Positions 56,425 to 64,000 of a stretch of DNA of 64,000 nucleotides are shown here, in pieces. The translations under genes were made by a program, and so were the position numbers. Under the pieces are notes generated by a model, which was not told the origin of the DNA, did no database searches, and saw nothing but the letters and a program-made list of their open reading frames with translations. Numbering within the stretch: the stretch's first letter is position 1; every line of letters starts with the position of its first letter. The stretch covers positions 1 to 64,000 of the forward strand of contig CACEMR010000002.1 in NCBI GenBank assembly GCA_902560725.1. Reading direction: 5' to 3'. Source of the stretch: an uncultured Alphaproteobacteria bacterium. Lineage in GTDB: Bacteria > Pseudomonadota > Alphaproteobacteria > HIMB59 > GCA-002718135.

Positions 56425-57239
56425 AATTAGGAAAGTATAATTTCAAACTTAATAGTCCTGTAGTGATGGGAATATGCAACGTGACACCTGACTCCTTTAG
56501 TGATGGTGGTCAAAGCTTTAAGAAAAAAGATGCTTTAAATAACATTAATACAATGTTTAAAAATGGAGCCCAAATAATAGATATTGGTGCTGAAAGTGCT
56601 AGACCAGGATCTGATCCATTAAGCTATAAAGAAGAAATTAAAAGATTAGATCCAATATTAAAAAAATTACCAAAAAATAAATTTGCGATCTCCGTCGACT
56701 CATACAAAATTGAAACTCAAGAATATGCGCTAAATAATGGTGCACATATAATCAATGATATATTTGGAGGCTCGCAAGACCTATTTTATTTAACAAAAAA
56801 ATTCAAAACAGGATTAATTTTAATGCATACACCAGCGCCGCCTAAGACAATGCAAACAATGGTAGATTCTTATAGTAATGTTGTTTCTGACATAAAAATA
56901 ATTTTTAAAAAAACAATTAAGAAATTAGAGAAAGCTAAAATACCAGCTTCAAAAGTATGGTTTGATCCAGGAATTGGTTTTGGTAAAAACCTCGAACAAA
57001 ATATTGAAATTATGCAGAAAATAAATCAGTTTAAGTTTAAGAGTTATGGACTTTTGTTGGGTTCTTCAAGAAAAAGCTGGATTGATAAAATTGATAAAAG
57101 CGATGCAAATGAGAGAATAGGCGGTTCTATAACTTCAGCATTATATTGTTATCAAAAAGGAGTTGATATATTTAGAGTGCATGACGTAAAGGAAACTTAC
57201 CAGTCCTTAAAAGTATTTGAGAAATTATGTTTAAAGTAG
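56421..57239 (+). CDS. folP: Dihydropteroate synthase
   Basis: Condenses p-aminobenzoate with dihydropterin pyrophosphate; sulfonamide target. Met-Gly-Ile-Cys-Asn-Val-Thr-Pro-Asp-Ser-Phe-Ser-Asp-Gly-Gly (about 16-30), Asp-Ile-Gly-Ala-Glu-Ser-Ala-Arg-Pro-Gly (about 54-63; the usual Gly-Glu-Ser-Thr-Arg reads Ala-Glu-Ser-Ala-Arg) and Leu-Gly-Ser-Ser-Arg-Lys-Ser-Trp are all present. The TIM barrel is complete at 272 residues. It overlaps pabC and folB. Confidence 0.95.
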   Translation: MKLGKYNFKLNSPVVMGICNVTPDSFSDGGQSFKKKDALNNINTMFKNGAQIIDIGAESARPGSDPLSYKEEIKRLDPILKKLPKNKFAISVDSYKIETQEYALNNGAHIINDIFGGSQDLFYLTKKFKTGLILMHTPAPPKTMQTMVDSYSNVVSDIKIIFKKTIKKLEKAKIPASKVWFDPGIGFGKNLEQNIEIMQKINQFKFKSYGLLLGSSRKSWIDKIDKSDANERIGGSITSALYCYQKGVDIFRVHDVKETYQSLKVFEKLCLK

Positions 57240-57571
57240 AAATTAAAAATTTATCTATAAATGCTAACATAGGAATTACCGCTAAAGAGAGAGCAAAAAA
57301 ACAAGTTTTAAAAGTTACATTATCATTTTATTATTCTTTGAAGCACTCTATTAATTTAAATGATATTGAAAATGTTAAAGATTATTCTTCTATAACCAAA
57401 TATTTAAAGGAATTAGTACAAAATTCTAATTCACATACTTTAGAGCATTTAATAATAAACGTATCAAAAGCTCTAGAAAAAAAATTTAAAATTAAAGATG
57501 TAAAAGTCAGTATAAATAAAACAGCTGTAGCAAAAAGATATGGAGCTGAGTCAGTAAGTGTATCAAACTGA
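57227..57571 (+). CDS. folB: Dihydroneopterin aldolase
   Basis: Splits dihydroneopterin to hydroxymethyl-dihydropterin and glycolaldehyde. A 114-residue T-fold protein with Asn-Ile-Gly-Ile-Thr-Ala-Lys-Glu-Arg near 14-22 (active-site Glu), Asp-Tyr-Ser-Ser-Ile near 48-52, and His-Thr-Leu-Glu-His-Leu near 70-75. The C-terminal Lys-Thr-Ala-Val-Ala fits. It overlaps folP by 13 bases and folK by 14, so the three pterin steps are translated together. Confidence 0.92.
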   Translation: MFKVEIKNLSINANIGITAKERAKKQVLKVTLSFYYSLKHSINLNDIENVKDYSSITKYLKELVQNSNSHTLEHLIINVSKALEKKFKIKDVKVSINKTAVAKRYGAESVSVSN

Positions 57572-58058
57572 TAGTGTTATTGCTTTAGGCTCAAACTTAG
57601 GTAATTCTATTTATAATCTAGGCTGTGCTATAAAAGAATTAAGAAAATTTGGTTATATATCAAAAATAGCTGATGTTTATATTTCCGAACCATATGGGTA
57701 TAAATATCAAGATAATTTTTATAACACAGCTGTTCTTTTAAAAACTAACAAACAACCATTAGAGTTAATTAATATAATTTCTCAAATAGAAAAAAAGTTA
57801 AAAAAAAATAAAAGAATAATTAATGGTCCACGAAATATTGATATTGATATAATTTTTTATGGAAAAAATAAATATTTTTTCAGTAATTTGATTATTCCTC
57901 ACCCAAGAGCAAAAGACAGAGATTTTGTTTTATTACCAATATTAGATATTAATCCATTTATTCAACATCCCACTGAAAAAAAATCTATTAAAACTCTATC
58001 AGCAAAATTACAAAAAAAATATATTATTAAAAAATTATCCTACAGAAATTTGATTTAA
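57558..58058 (+). CDS. folK: HPPK (hydroxymethyl-dihydropterin pyrophosphokinase)
   Basis: Pyrophosphorylates 6-hydroxymethyl-dihydropterin using ATP. The start is GTG inside folB. Ile-Ala-Leu-Gly-Ser-Asn-Leu-Gly-Asn (about 8-16), Tyr-Gln-Asp-Asn-Phe-Tyr-Asn, Gly-Pro-Arg-Asn-Ile-Asp-Ile-Asp-Ile (about 92-100) and Ile-Pro-His-Pro-Arg-Ala are the family's catalytic and ATP loops. The length is 166 residues. The last 24 bases overlap the convergent trpF-like gene. Confidence 0.95.
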   Translation: MYQTDSVIALGSNLGNSIYNLGCAIKELRKFGYISKIADVYISEPYGYKYQDNFYNTAVLLKTNKQPLELINIISQIEKKLKKNKRIINGPRNIDIDIIFYGKNKYFFSNLIIPHPRAKDRDFVLLPILDINPFIQHPTEKKSIKTLSAKLQKKYIIKKLSYRNLI

Positions 58059-58685
58059 GAAATTTTTTAATTTTGTTTTTGATATAAAGTTTTTATTATT
58101 TTTTAAGCTTCTAGAAATATCTAATCCATAAGGTCTTATTTGTTTGATAATAGTTGAAACGTTTGTCCTATTTATTCCGCCACCAATATAAATAGGAATA
58201 TTTTTATCTTTAATAAATTGAATTTGTTTTAAGCTTTTGTTAAGTGAATATTTCTTTATGCTTTTTTTCTTGTATACATTCATATCAAAATAAATCACAT
58301 CAATAATACTTTTAATTGATTCAATATATTTTTTATTAAAATTTTCAGGATTAATTGAAATACCTATTCTTAATCTTTTAAATATTTTTTTAATTTTAAT
58401 AAGAGCATCTTTTGAAAAGTGGAAAGAACAGGAAATCGTTTTTGGTTTTGTAAAATCAATTTGCTTTATTATTTCATCTAAAGAGTAAAATTTTGTCAAA
58501 AGAACTGACTCAATATTATAATAATTACATTCCTTAATTAATTTTTTAATATTTGTATCATTTGTTGTATTAGGTCCATTAAGATTATTGCTAGCAAATC
58601 CAAGACTTTTAACTTTATTTTCATAGGCCCTTAAAACAGATGCTTTGTTTGTTATTCCGCAAATTTTCAAATTGATTTTACTCAT
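58035..58685 (-). CDS. trpF: Divergent phosphoribosylanthranilate isomerase-like protein
   Basis: TIM-barrel protein of 216 residues related to TrpF. Catalytic Cys9 is in Lys-Ile-Cys-Gly-Ile-Thr, an Asp is in Ile-Tyr-Phe-Asp (about 134), and a phosphate loop Ile-Gly-Gly-Gly-Ile-Asn (about 167-172) precedes Gly-Leu-Asp-Ile-Ser-Arg-Ser. The Ser-Pro-Arg-type loop after strand 2 and the Gly-Gly-Thr-Gly-x-x-Phe-Asp-Trp block are missing. It may be a fast-evolving TrpF or a paralogue with another substrate. It is alone on its strand, tail to tail with folK, with no trp genes in the window. Confidence 0.65.
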   Translation of the reverse strand: MSKINLKICGITNKASVLRAYENKVKSLGFASNNLNGPNTTNDTNIKKLIKECNYYNIESVLLTKFYSLDEIIKQIDFTKPKTISCSFHFSKDALIKIKKIFKRLRIGISINPENFNKKYIESIKSIIDVIYFDMNVYKKKSIKKYSLNKSLKQIQFIKDKNIPIYIGGGINRTNVSTIIKQIRPYGLDISRSLKNNKNFISKTKLKNFLNQISVG

Positions 58686-58736
58686 AGTATTAATTAGATT
58701 AAATAATATTAATCTAAATAAAAGTAAATATTCATT

Positions 58737-59138
58737 ATGATATCTGAAAATTTTGATAATTTATTTAAAGCAGCTTCTTCAGTGAGAGAACAAGCTCATG
58801 TTCCATATTCTAATTTTAAAGTAGGTGCGGCTTTTCTTACAGAAGATAATACAATTATTACTGGTTGTAATGTTGAAAACGCTGCTTATCCTCAATCTCA
58901 ATGTGCAGAAGCAACCGCAATTGGAAATATGATTTCTAATGGAAATAAAAAAATATTGGAAATAGTTGTCATTGGGTCAGGAGATTTACTATGTTCCCCT
59001 TGTGGTGGATGTAGACAAAGAATAAGAGAGTTTGCATCATTAGATACGAAAATTCATATGTGTAATGAAAATGGTCATATGAAAACATCAACACTTGAAG
59101 AGTTATTGCCAGACTCTTTTGGTCCTGAAAATCTATAA
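58737..59138 (+). CDS. cdd: Cytidine deaminase
   Basis: Zinc enzyme turning (deoxy)cytidine to (deoxy)uridine. The catalytic Cys-Ala-Glu-Ala-Thr-Ala (about 59-64) and Pro-Cys-Gly-Gly-Cys-Arg-Gln (about 86-92) ligand motifs and Asn-Val-Glu-Asn-Ala substrate contact are present. At 133 residues it is the homotetrameric class. It heads the nucleoside catabolism operon and shares one base with punA. Confidence 0.96.
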   Translation: MISENFDNLFKAASSVREQAHVPYSNFKVGAAFLTEDNTIITGCNVENAAYPQSQCAEATAIGNMISNGNKKILEIVVIGSGDLLCSPCGGCRQRIREFASLDTKIHMCNENGHMKTSTLEELLPDSFGPENL

Positions 59139-59968
59139 TGCTCTCTTCATCAAAAAAATTTTTAGAGTTAACAAATGATAATTCGCCTGATGTAGCTGTC
59201 ATACTTGGAAGCGGTTTAACAAATTTCTTTAATGAACAAGATATTATTAAATCAATTTCATACGAAGAACTTGAAGATTTTCCTCAACCAACTGTTAAAG
59301 GACATGCAGGTAAATTAGTTTTAGGGAAAATTGATAATTTGAAAGTAGTTTGCATGTATGGAAGATCACATATTTATGAAGGTCATAATCCGCAAAGTCT
59401 TGCTGCACCTATTCGAGTTTTAAAAGATATTGGCAGTAAGCTTCTTATTGTTACTAATGCTGCTGGAAGTCTTGATGAAAAAATGCCTGCTGGAAGTCTA
59501 ATGGCAATTAAGGATCACATAAATTGGAGTGGCTTCAACCCCCTTATTGGAGATAATGCTGAAGAATATGGCCCTCGTTTTCATGATATGAGTGATGGCT
59601 ATCATAAATTTTACCGTGATCAATTAATTGATGTGGCCAAAAAAAATAATCAAAAAATATATGAAGGTATTTATTGCATGTATTCAGGGCCAAACTTTGA
59701 AACACCAGCTGAAATTAATGCTTTAAAAGTTATTGGAGGTAATGCTGTTGGAATGTCAACTGTGCCAGAAGTTTTAGTAGCAAATCATTGCAGCCTTCCT
59801 GTTATTGGTATTAGTGTCATCACTAATTTAGCTGCTGGGATGAATAAAACAAAATTAAGTCATCAAGAAACTTTAGAAAATGCAAGCTTAGCAGAGAACA
59901 ATGTACTAAATTTAATTAAACAGTTTATACGCGAAGTTCAATTAGATGATACCTCAAGAAATAATTAG
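59138..59968 (+). CDS. punA: Purine nucleoside phosphorylase, trimeric type
   Basis: Phosphorolysis of inosine and guanosine to base and ribose-1-phosphate. Leu-Gly-Ser-Gly-Leu (about 24-28), His-Ala-Gly-Lys (phosphate), Gly-Arg-Ser-His-Ile-Tyr-Glu-Gly, Tyr-Ser-Gly-Pro-Asn-Phe-Glu-Thr-Pro-Ala-Glu-Ile and Gly-Met-Ser-Thr-Val-Pro-Glu, with Asn-Leu-Ala-Ala-Gly as purine site, mark the class I (PunA) enzyme. The length is 276 residues. It overlaps deoA by 23 bases. Confidence 0.93.
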   Translation: MLSSSKKFLELTNDNSPDVAVILGSGLTNFFNEQDIIKSISYEELEDFPQPTVKGHAGKLVLGKIDNLKVVCMYGRSHIYEGHNPQSLAAPIRVLKDIGSKLLIVTNAAGSLDEKMPAGSLMAIKDHINWSGFNPLIGDNAEEYGPRFHDMSDGYHKFYRDQLIDVAKKNNQKIYEGIYCMYSGPNFETPAEINALKVIGGNAVGMSTVPEVLVANHCSLPVIGISVITNLAAGMNKTKLSHQETLENASLAENNVLNLIKQFIREVQLDDTSRNN

Positions 59969-61259
59969 AAAAAAAAGAGATAGCGAAGTTCTTTCAAAAG
60001 AAGAAATTATTGAATTTGTAAAAGGTTTAACCAATGGATCTTTTTCAGACGCTCAGATTGCTGCGATGAGTATGGCAATATTTTCTAACGGCATGATACC
60101 TGAAGAGACTGTTCACTTAACTGAAGCAATGACAAAATCTGGGGATACAATAAATTGGTCAGACATTGTAGATAGTGAATTTGTGTGTGATAAACATTCA
60201 ACAGGTGGCGTTGGTGATAAAACCAGTATTGTATTGGCACCAATATTAGCAGCATGTGGATTACATGTGCCGATGATTTCTGGAAGAGGTCTAGGTCATA
60301 CCGGTGGAACACTTGACAAATTTGATTCAATACCAGGATACAATACCCAACCTGATATAGATACTTTTAAAAAAGTAGTAAAAGAAGTTGGATGTGCAAT
60401 TATTGGTCAAACGTCAAATCTAGCGCCAGCTGATAAAAAACTATATTCAATAAGAGATGTAGTGGGAACAGTTGAGTCTTTACCTTTAATTACCTCTTCT
60501 ATTTTATCAAAAAAAATCGCCTCTGGTCTTAAATCTTTAGTTCTAGATGTAAAAGTTGGTAACGGTTCCTTTAATAGTAACATTGATATATCAAGAGCAC
60601 TCTCTAATTCTTTAGTAAGTGTAGCAAAGGGAGCAGGGCTTAAATGTGAAGCTATAATAACTGATATGAATCAAGTATTAGGTAAAAGCGCCGGTCATAC
60701 TTTAGAAATGTTAGAATGTATAAATTATATAAAAAATGAATCAAAAGACTCTCGACTTGAAAATATTACAAATGAATTAATCTCTTCACTTCTTATGATG
60801 ATCTATAAAATTTCAAAAGAAGAAGCTCACAAAAAAATTCATGAAGTAATAACAAATGGTTTCGCCGCCGAAAAATTTGAAATGATGGTTGCAGCTCTCG
60901 GAGGACCAAAAAATATTCTCTCATCTTATGAAAAAGATTTAAGCAACAATTCATCTCCAAAAGATATATTTGGACAAAACTCAGGTTGGGTTAAAAAAAT
61001 TCATACAAGAGAATTAGGACTGACTTTGATAGAACTTGGTGGCGGAAGAAAACAAGTTACTGATAAAATTAATTATGGGGTAGGTTATGATAATGTCTGT
61101 TCTGTTGGCGATAAAATTGATTCATCAAGACCTTTACTAACTCTTTACTCTAACAATATGGAAGATAATAAAAAATTAGAGGATCGAATTAAAGATTGTT
61201 TTGTCATATCAGATAAAGAAATAACAAAATTACCTGAAATATATGAACACATTAATTAA
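59946..61259 (+). CDS. deoA: Thymidine phosphorylase
   Basis: Splits thymidine or deoxyuridine with phosphate. The signature Lys-His-Ser-Thr-Gly-Gly-Val-Gly-Asp-Lys (about 82-91) and Ser-Gly-Arg-Gly-Leu-Gly-His-Thr-Gly-Gly-Thr-Leu-Asp-Lys (about 112-125) are complete. N-terminal helical, central phosphate-binding and C-terminal domains give 437 residues. Together with cdd and punA it feeds deoxyribose-1-phosphate to central metabolism, though deoB and deoC are not in the window. Confidence 0.96.
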   Translation: MIPQEIIRKKRDSEVLSKEEIIEFVKGLTNGSFSDAQIAAMSMAIFSNGMIPEETVHLTEAMTKSGDTINWSDIVDSEFVCDKHSTGGVGDKTSIVLAPILAACGLHVPMISGRGLGHTGGTLDKFDSIPGYNTQPDIDTFKKVVKEVGCAIIGQTSNLAPADKKLYSIRDVVGTVESLPLITSSILSKKIASGLKSLVLDVKVGNGSFNSNIDISRALSNSLVSVAKGAGLKCEAIITDMNQVLGKSAGHTLEMLECINYIKNESKDSRLENITNELISSLLMMIYKISKEEAHKKIHEVITNGFAAEKFEMMVAALGGPKNILSSYEKDLSNNSSPKDIFGQNSGWVKKIHTRELGLTLIELGGGRKQVTDKINYGVGYDNVCSVGDKIDSSRPLLTLYSNNMEDNKKLEDRIKDCFVISDKEITKLPEIYEHIN

Positions 61260-61915
61260 TGAGTACTCAAACTGAAATTAATAAAAACTTAGTTCAATAC
61301 CTCCAAAAAGTTGGATACCGAGATGATAAAATAATTAACGATTTGGCTCATGAAACATCAAAATTAGGCAGTGTTTCACAAATGCAAATTGCAAAAGAAC
61401 AAGGGCAGTTTCTTGAAATTATTACAAAAATATCTAACGCAAATTCTTGTTTAGAAATTGGTAGATTTACAGGAATGAGTACACTTTTTATAGCAAGGGG
61501 TCTTTCTGAAAAAGGTAAAATTATCACAATTGATAATTCTGATGAGTTTCTATCTTTAGCAAAAAAATATTGGGATCTCGATAATGTAAGTGCAAAAATA
61601 GAGTCAATTATTGGTGACGGTGTTGAAGTAATGCAGAGCATGATAGACCGCCAACATTCTTTTGATTTAATTTTTATTGATGCTGATAAAAACAATTACC
61701 CTAATTACTATGAACTATCTCTTAATTTAATACCATCAAATGGAATTATCATTATTGATAATATGCTTTGGCATGGTGATGTCGCTAATGAAAATAAAAA
61801 TGATTCTCAAACAAATACCATACGTGATTTAAATTTGAAAATTCAAAAAGATAATAGGGTTGAGTTCTCTCTTTTGCCCCTTTCAGATGGTTTATCTTTT
61901 ATAAGAAAAAAATAA
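61259..61915 (+). CDS. SAM-dependent O-methyltransferase (COMT class)
   Basis: A 218-residue methyltransferase of the catechol/caffeoyl-CoA O-methyltransferase family: SAM loop Leu-Glu-Ile-Gly-Arg-Phe-Thr-Gly (about 66-73), Ile-Asp-Ala-Asp-Lys-Asn-Asn-Tyr metal site (about 140-147) and Asp-Asn-Met-Leu-Trp-His-Gly. The acceptor is unknown. It shares one base with deoA, so it is co-expressed with the nucleoside genes without an obvious functional link. Confidence 0.88.
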   Translation: MSTQTEINKNLVQYLQKVGYRDDKIINDLAHETSKLGSVSQMQIAKEQGQFLEIITKISNANSCLEIGRFTGMSTLFIARGLSEKGKIITIDNSDEFLSLAKKYWDLDNVSAKIESIIGDGVEVMQSMIDRQHSFDLIFIDADKNNYPNYYELSLNLIPSNGIIIIDNMLWHGDVANENKNDSQTNTIRDLNLKIQKDNRVEFSLLPLSDGLSFIRKK

Positions 61916-61922
61916 TTAAAGA

Positions 61923-61952
61923 CTTGAATTAACAATAATCATCACCACATTT
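61923..61952 (+). promoter_or_regulatory. Sigma-32-like promoter for hsp20
   Basis: CTTGAAT (61923-61929), 15 bases, then CCACATTT (61945-61952), seven of eight matches to the heat-shock -10 box. It lies 61 bases before the hsp20 ATG in a 97-base gap. Confidence 0.6.
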
Positions 61953-62012
61953 AAGTTATCGGTATGCCATTGTGGGTGCTGATAAACAAACTTGCTTATT
62001 AAAGGAGTTATT

Positions 62013-62450
62013 ATGACTAGAAACCTATCCGTTTGGAATTCTCTAAGACCCTTTTCTGTTGGATTTGACTCGATTTTCGATGAATTTGATAGAATGTTAG
62101 AGTCCACTGAACGATACAATACAAACTACCCACCTTACAATATTCATAGAGTTGATGAAAATAACTACAAAATTGAAGTAGCTCTTGCTGGATATAGTAA
62201 AGAGGATATTGAGATTGAATTAAAAGAAAGTAACTTAACCGTTCGAAATAAACCAAAAGAAAAAGTGGTTAATGAAAATGGTAATGGTGTTATTCATAAA
62301 GGTATCTCAACTCGACAGTTTGAAAGATCATTCACAATTTCAGAAGACATCAAAGTGAAAGATGCGGAACTGCAAAATGGACTATTAACAATAGATTTGG
62401 AGAGAATCATTCCAGAAGAAAAAAAAGCTAGACTAATATCAATTAAATAG
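62013..62450 (+). CDS. Small heat shock protein Hsp20 (IbpA-like)
   Basis: ATP-independent holdase of 145 residues. A short N-terminal arm (Phe-Asp-Ser-Ile-Phe-Asp-Glu-Phe, IbpA-like) leads into an alpha-crystallin domain from about 36 with Ala-Leu-Ala-Gly-Tyr-Ser-Lys-Glu-Asp-Ile-Glu and Leu-Gln-Asn-Gly-Leu-Leu-Thr-Ile. The start at 62013 is set by AAAGGAG at 62001-62007; a frame seven codons longer lacks this. It has its own sigma-32-like promoter. Confidence 0.93.
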   Translation: MTRNLSVWNSLRPFSVGFDSIFDEFDRMLESTERYNTNYPPYNIHRVDENNYKIEVALAGYSKEDIEIELKESNLTVRNKPKEKVVNENGNGVIHKGISTRQFERSFTISEDIKVKDAELQNGLLTIDLERIIPEEKKARLISIK

Positions 62451-62459
62451 TCGTGGATA

Positions 62460-62477
62460 GGGGCCCAAAGTGGCCCC
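62460..62477 (+). terminator. GC-rich hairpin after hsp20
   Basis: GGGGCC (62460-62465), six-base loop, GGCCCC (62472-62477), just after the hsp20 stop. No T-run follows, so it may be a terminator or an mRNA-stabilising structure. Confidence 0.55.
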
Positions 62478-62525
62478 AAACTTTACAAATATTGAAAAAT
62501 CTAAATTTAATTTTTATAAGTCATT

Positions 62526-63200
62526 ATGAAAATTATTATTTTTCTTTTAGTATTTTATCCCTTAACAATCTTTGCCCATCAACCTAAATTAATAAATTAT
62601 TCACCATCTTTCGATAATCCACATGAGGTAGTTTACCCAGAAATTTCAAAAGCATATTATTCTAAGTTAGAAGGAGAGCCGCATTATTATAAAATAAATA
62701 GTGATAGTGATTTTTTATTTTATACAGGTATCTTAAGTCCAAAAGTAAATGATAATTACAAATGGTTATCCCTTGAAGTTTTAGATGAAAATAAAAAAGT
62801 CATTTATAAAGCAGAGGGTAAAGACTTTGAGTGGAATGCTTGGTATGAACCTTATGCTAGAGATTGGTATTGGAAAGGCCCTGAAATAGGAACTGAAAGA
62901 AATGAAGAATTTAAAACAAGTTTTACAATTGATGCTGGCACCTATTATATAAAAGTATTTAACGACGATAACACAGGACATTATTCACTCGCAGTTGGTG
63001 AAGCAGAATTTTTTGGATCCAATCTATGGGAACAAATATTAACTTGGACGCCTATCATTCTTTATATTGGCCCATTCATGGATATTATACATTGGCAAAA
63101 ATTTGATATTCGCGCCTACATTCCTCATATTGCTCTTTTAGTTTTAATAACAATTATTTATTTCTTAATAAAAAAAATATTTTTTAGAAGAAGGGTATAG
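62526..63200 (+). CDS. Secreted membrane-anchored protein next to hupE
   Basis: A 224-residue protein of unknown function. The signal peptide (1-17, ending Ile-Phe-Ala) would leave His at the mature N-terminus. A Trp/Tyr-rich periplasmic domain (about 20-160) with Trp-Asn-Ala-Trp-Tyr-Glu-Pro-Tyr and a beta-sandwich-like end (Gly-Thr-Tyr-Tyr-Ile-Lys-Val-Phe-Asn-Asp-Asp-Asn) is followed by two hydrophobic segments near 170-185 and 196-216 and a basic tail. It is eight bases from hupE, so they probably act together, perhaps in metal capture or sensing; that is inference. Confidence 0.7.
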   Translation: MKIIIFLLVFYPLTIFAHQPKLINYSPSFDNPHEVVYPEISKAYYSKLEGEPHYYKINSDSDFLFYTGILSPKVNDNYKWLSLEVLDENKKVIYKAEGKDFEWNAWYEPYARDWYWKGPEIGTERNEEFKTSFTIDAGTYYIKVFNDDNTGHYSLAVGEAEFFGSNLWEQILTWTPIILYIGPFMDIIHWQKFDIRAYIPHIALLVLITIIYFLIKKIFFRRRV

Positions 63201-63208
63201 GGTTAAAA

Positions 63209-63796
63209 ATGATGCTAAGATATTTCTTATTCATAAGCATACTTTTAATTATTAAACCTCTTTACGCTCATACCTTTACTGGAATGAATGGTTTTTATGA
63301 TGGTCTTTCACATCCTGTTTTAGGATTAGATCATTTTTTAGCAATGGTTTGTGTTGGAGTGGTTAGTTCACAAATTGGCGGTAGAGCCATTTGGACAGTT
63401 CCCTCTTTATTTGTCCTATTTATGATTGTAGGGGGAGCAGCAGGCTTATTTATAGAGATACTTGCCATTACACTCTCTGATATGATTGAATGGGGCATAA
63501 TTTTTTCAGTAATTTTTTTAGGTCTATCCGTTGCAATAGAAAAAAAATTACCAACAAATATTATAATGATAGCTGTTGCATTTTTTGGCTCTTTCCATGG
63601 ACTAGCTCATGGCATTGAAATGCCTTGGGCTGCAAACCCATTATTATTTGCTTTGGGGTTTTCATCAGGTACAGCAGCTCTCCACCTTTTTGGTGTAGGC
63701 ATAGGCTTAGCACTAATTAAAAATAATTTTTTGAATATAATATTGAGAGCACTCGGCCTTGGATGTGCAATATTTGGATTCTATTTAATAATATAA
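63209..63796 (+). CDS. hupE: HupE/UreJ-family metal permease
   Basis: A 195-residue polytopic membrane protein of the HupE/UreJ family (nickel or cobalt uptake). A cleavable signal segment ending Leu-Tyr-Ala is followed by His-Thr-Phe and the family's His-Pro-Val-Leu-Gly-Leu-Asp-His-Phe-Leu-Ala-Met metal-site motif (about 36-47). A second His-containing helix has Phe-His-Gly-Leu-Ala-His-Gly-Ile-Glu-Met (about 129-138). No hydrogenase, urease or cobalamin gene is in the window, so the metal is not known; in other genomes the family also accompanies such enzymes. Confidence 0.88.
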   Translation: MMLRYFLFISILLIIKPLYAHTFTGMNGFYDGLSHPVLGLDHFLAMVCVGVVSSQIGGRAIWTVPSLFVLFMIVGGAAGLFIEILAITLSDMIEWGIIFSVIFLGLSVAIEKKLPTNIIMIAVAFFGSFHGLAHGIEMPWAANPLLFALGFSSGTAALHLFGVGIGLALIKNNFLNIILRALGLGCAIFGFYLII

Positions 63797-63822
63797 ATTT
63801 CTTTTAATTAGAATAGTTCTAA

Positions 63823-63840
63823 ATTAAGTTTATTCTTAAT
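63823..63840 (+). terminator. Possible hupE terminator
   Basis: ATTAAG (63823-63828), six-base loop, CTTAAT (63835-63840), followed by a T-rich run. The stem is AT-rich and weak. Confidence 0.35.
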
Positions 63841-63912
63841 GTTTTATATAATTTTTTTTTTATATAATTTAAATTTTTTTTATAATGTAAATAAAAGTTT
63901 ACTTCCGTTCCA

Positions 63913-63969
63913 TGGTGGTTAATATGTTTATCATTATACTCACATTTAATCTTAAATTATTAACCACCA
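63913..63969. repeat. 12-base inverted repeat with 33-base spacer
   Basis: TGGTGGTTAATA (63913-63924) and its exact reverse complement TATTAACCACCA (63958-63969) flank 33 AT-rich bases, in the 204-base stretch after hupE with no gene that I can support. It could be a leader RNA structure for the next gene, a repeated intergenic element or a protein-binding site. It does not fold as a tRNA. Confidence 0.7.
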
Positions 63970-64000
63970 AATCTATAATTTTTTTAAATTAGAATAACTC

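Noticed and set aside
63913..63969. tRNA gene suggested by a 3' ACCACCA
   Set aside because: The element is only 57 bases with no anticodon or T-loop arms.

Overview
This AT-rich window is dense with short-spaced or overlapping housekeeping genes and has no rRNA, tRNA, CRISPR array, transposase or prophage block that I could see. Gene order (parB-parA-rsmG-mnmG-mnmE-rho, then maf-aroE-coaE-dnaQ-Tim44-like-lysozyme-Smr; hslVU beside a his operon; dolP-rsmI-LpoA-like; hrcA-grpE-dnaK-dnaJ) is that of an alphaproteobacterium. The low G+C, tiny intergenic gaps and ATGA-type overlaps point to a streamlined, probably marine, Pelagibacterales/HIMB59-like lineage. That placement is inferred from content and synteny, not from a database match.

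Layout. 0-3.9 kb: leuS (with an apparent one-base frameshift at its 5' end), lptE, holA. 3.9-10.6 kb, minus strand: chromosome partition (parAB with two parS palindromes), tRNA/rRNA modification and rho. 10.6-11.0 kb: the only gene-free stretch over 300 bases, the candidate replication-origin position. 11-15.2 kb, plus strand: maf, aroE, coaE, dnaQ, Tim44-like, a T4-type lysozyme where a transglycosylase is often found, and an Smr protein. 15.2-18.6 kb, minus strand: DUF3108, GT39-type glycosyltransferase and a tandem PAP2 phosphatase. 18.6-24.5 kb: hslVU divergent from hisB-hisH-GNAT-hisA-hisF-hisE-HIT. 24.5-28.5 kb: envelope and nucleotide-sanitation genes. 28.5-34.7 kb: heat-shock genes and dapB. 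35-38.4 kb: pyruvate carboxylase. 38.9-44.3 kb: upp and a BMP-type nucleoside ABC transporter with a striking hairpin over an internal start codon. 44.3-47.6 kb: small proteins, a pseudoazurin-like copper protein and katG. 47.7-53.9 kb, minus strand: DUF985, ribA, hisI, hemB, thrS, cysS, DUF2141. 53.9-58.7 kb: a folate superoperon pabB-pabA-pabC-folP-folB-folK facing a divergent trpF-like gene. 58.7-61.9 kb: nucleoside catabolism (cdd, punA, deoA) and an O-methyltransferase. 62-64 kb: Hsp20, a membrane-anchored secreted protein, HupE, and an unexplained inverted repeat.

How the genes work together. The transporter, upp, cdd, punA and deoA form a nucleoside import and salvage route split over two loci. 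Three heat-shock units (hslVU, dnaK, hsp20) have sigma-32-like promoters, although HrcA is present and no CIRCE element was found. No clearly new multi-gene system stands out. The best leads are the start-codon hairpin in the transporter operon, the lysozyme substitution, the tandem PAP2/GT39 cassette, unusual active-site residues (Rho P-loop, PabB, PabA, TrpF-like), and a base-composition switch at the presumed origin whose polarity looks like a terminus.
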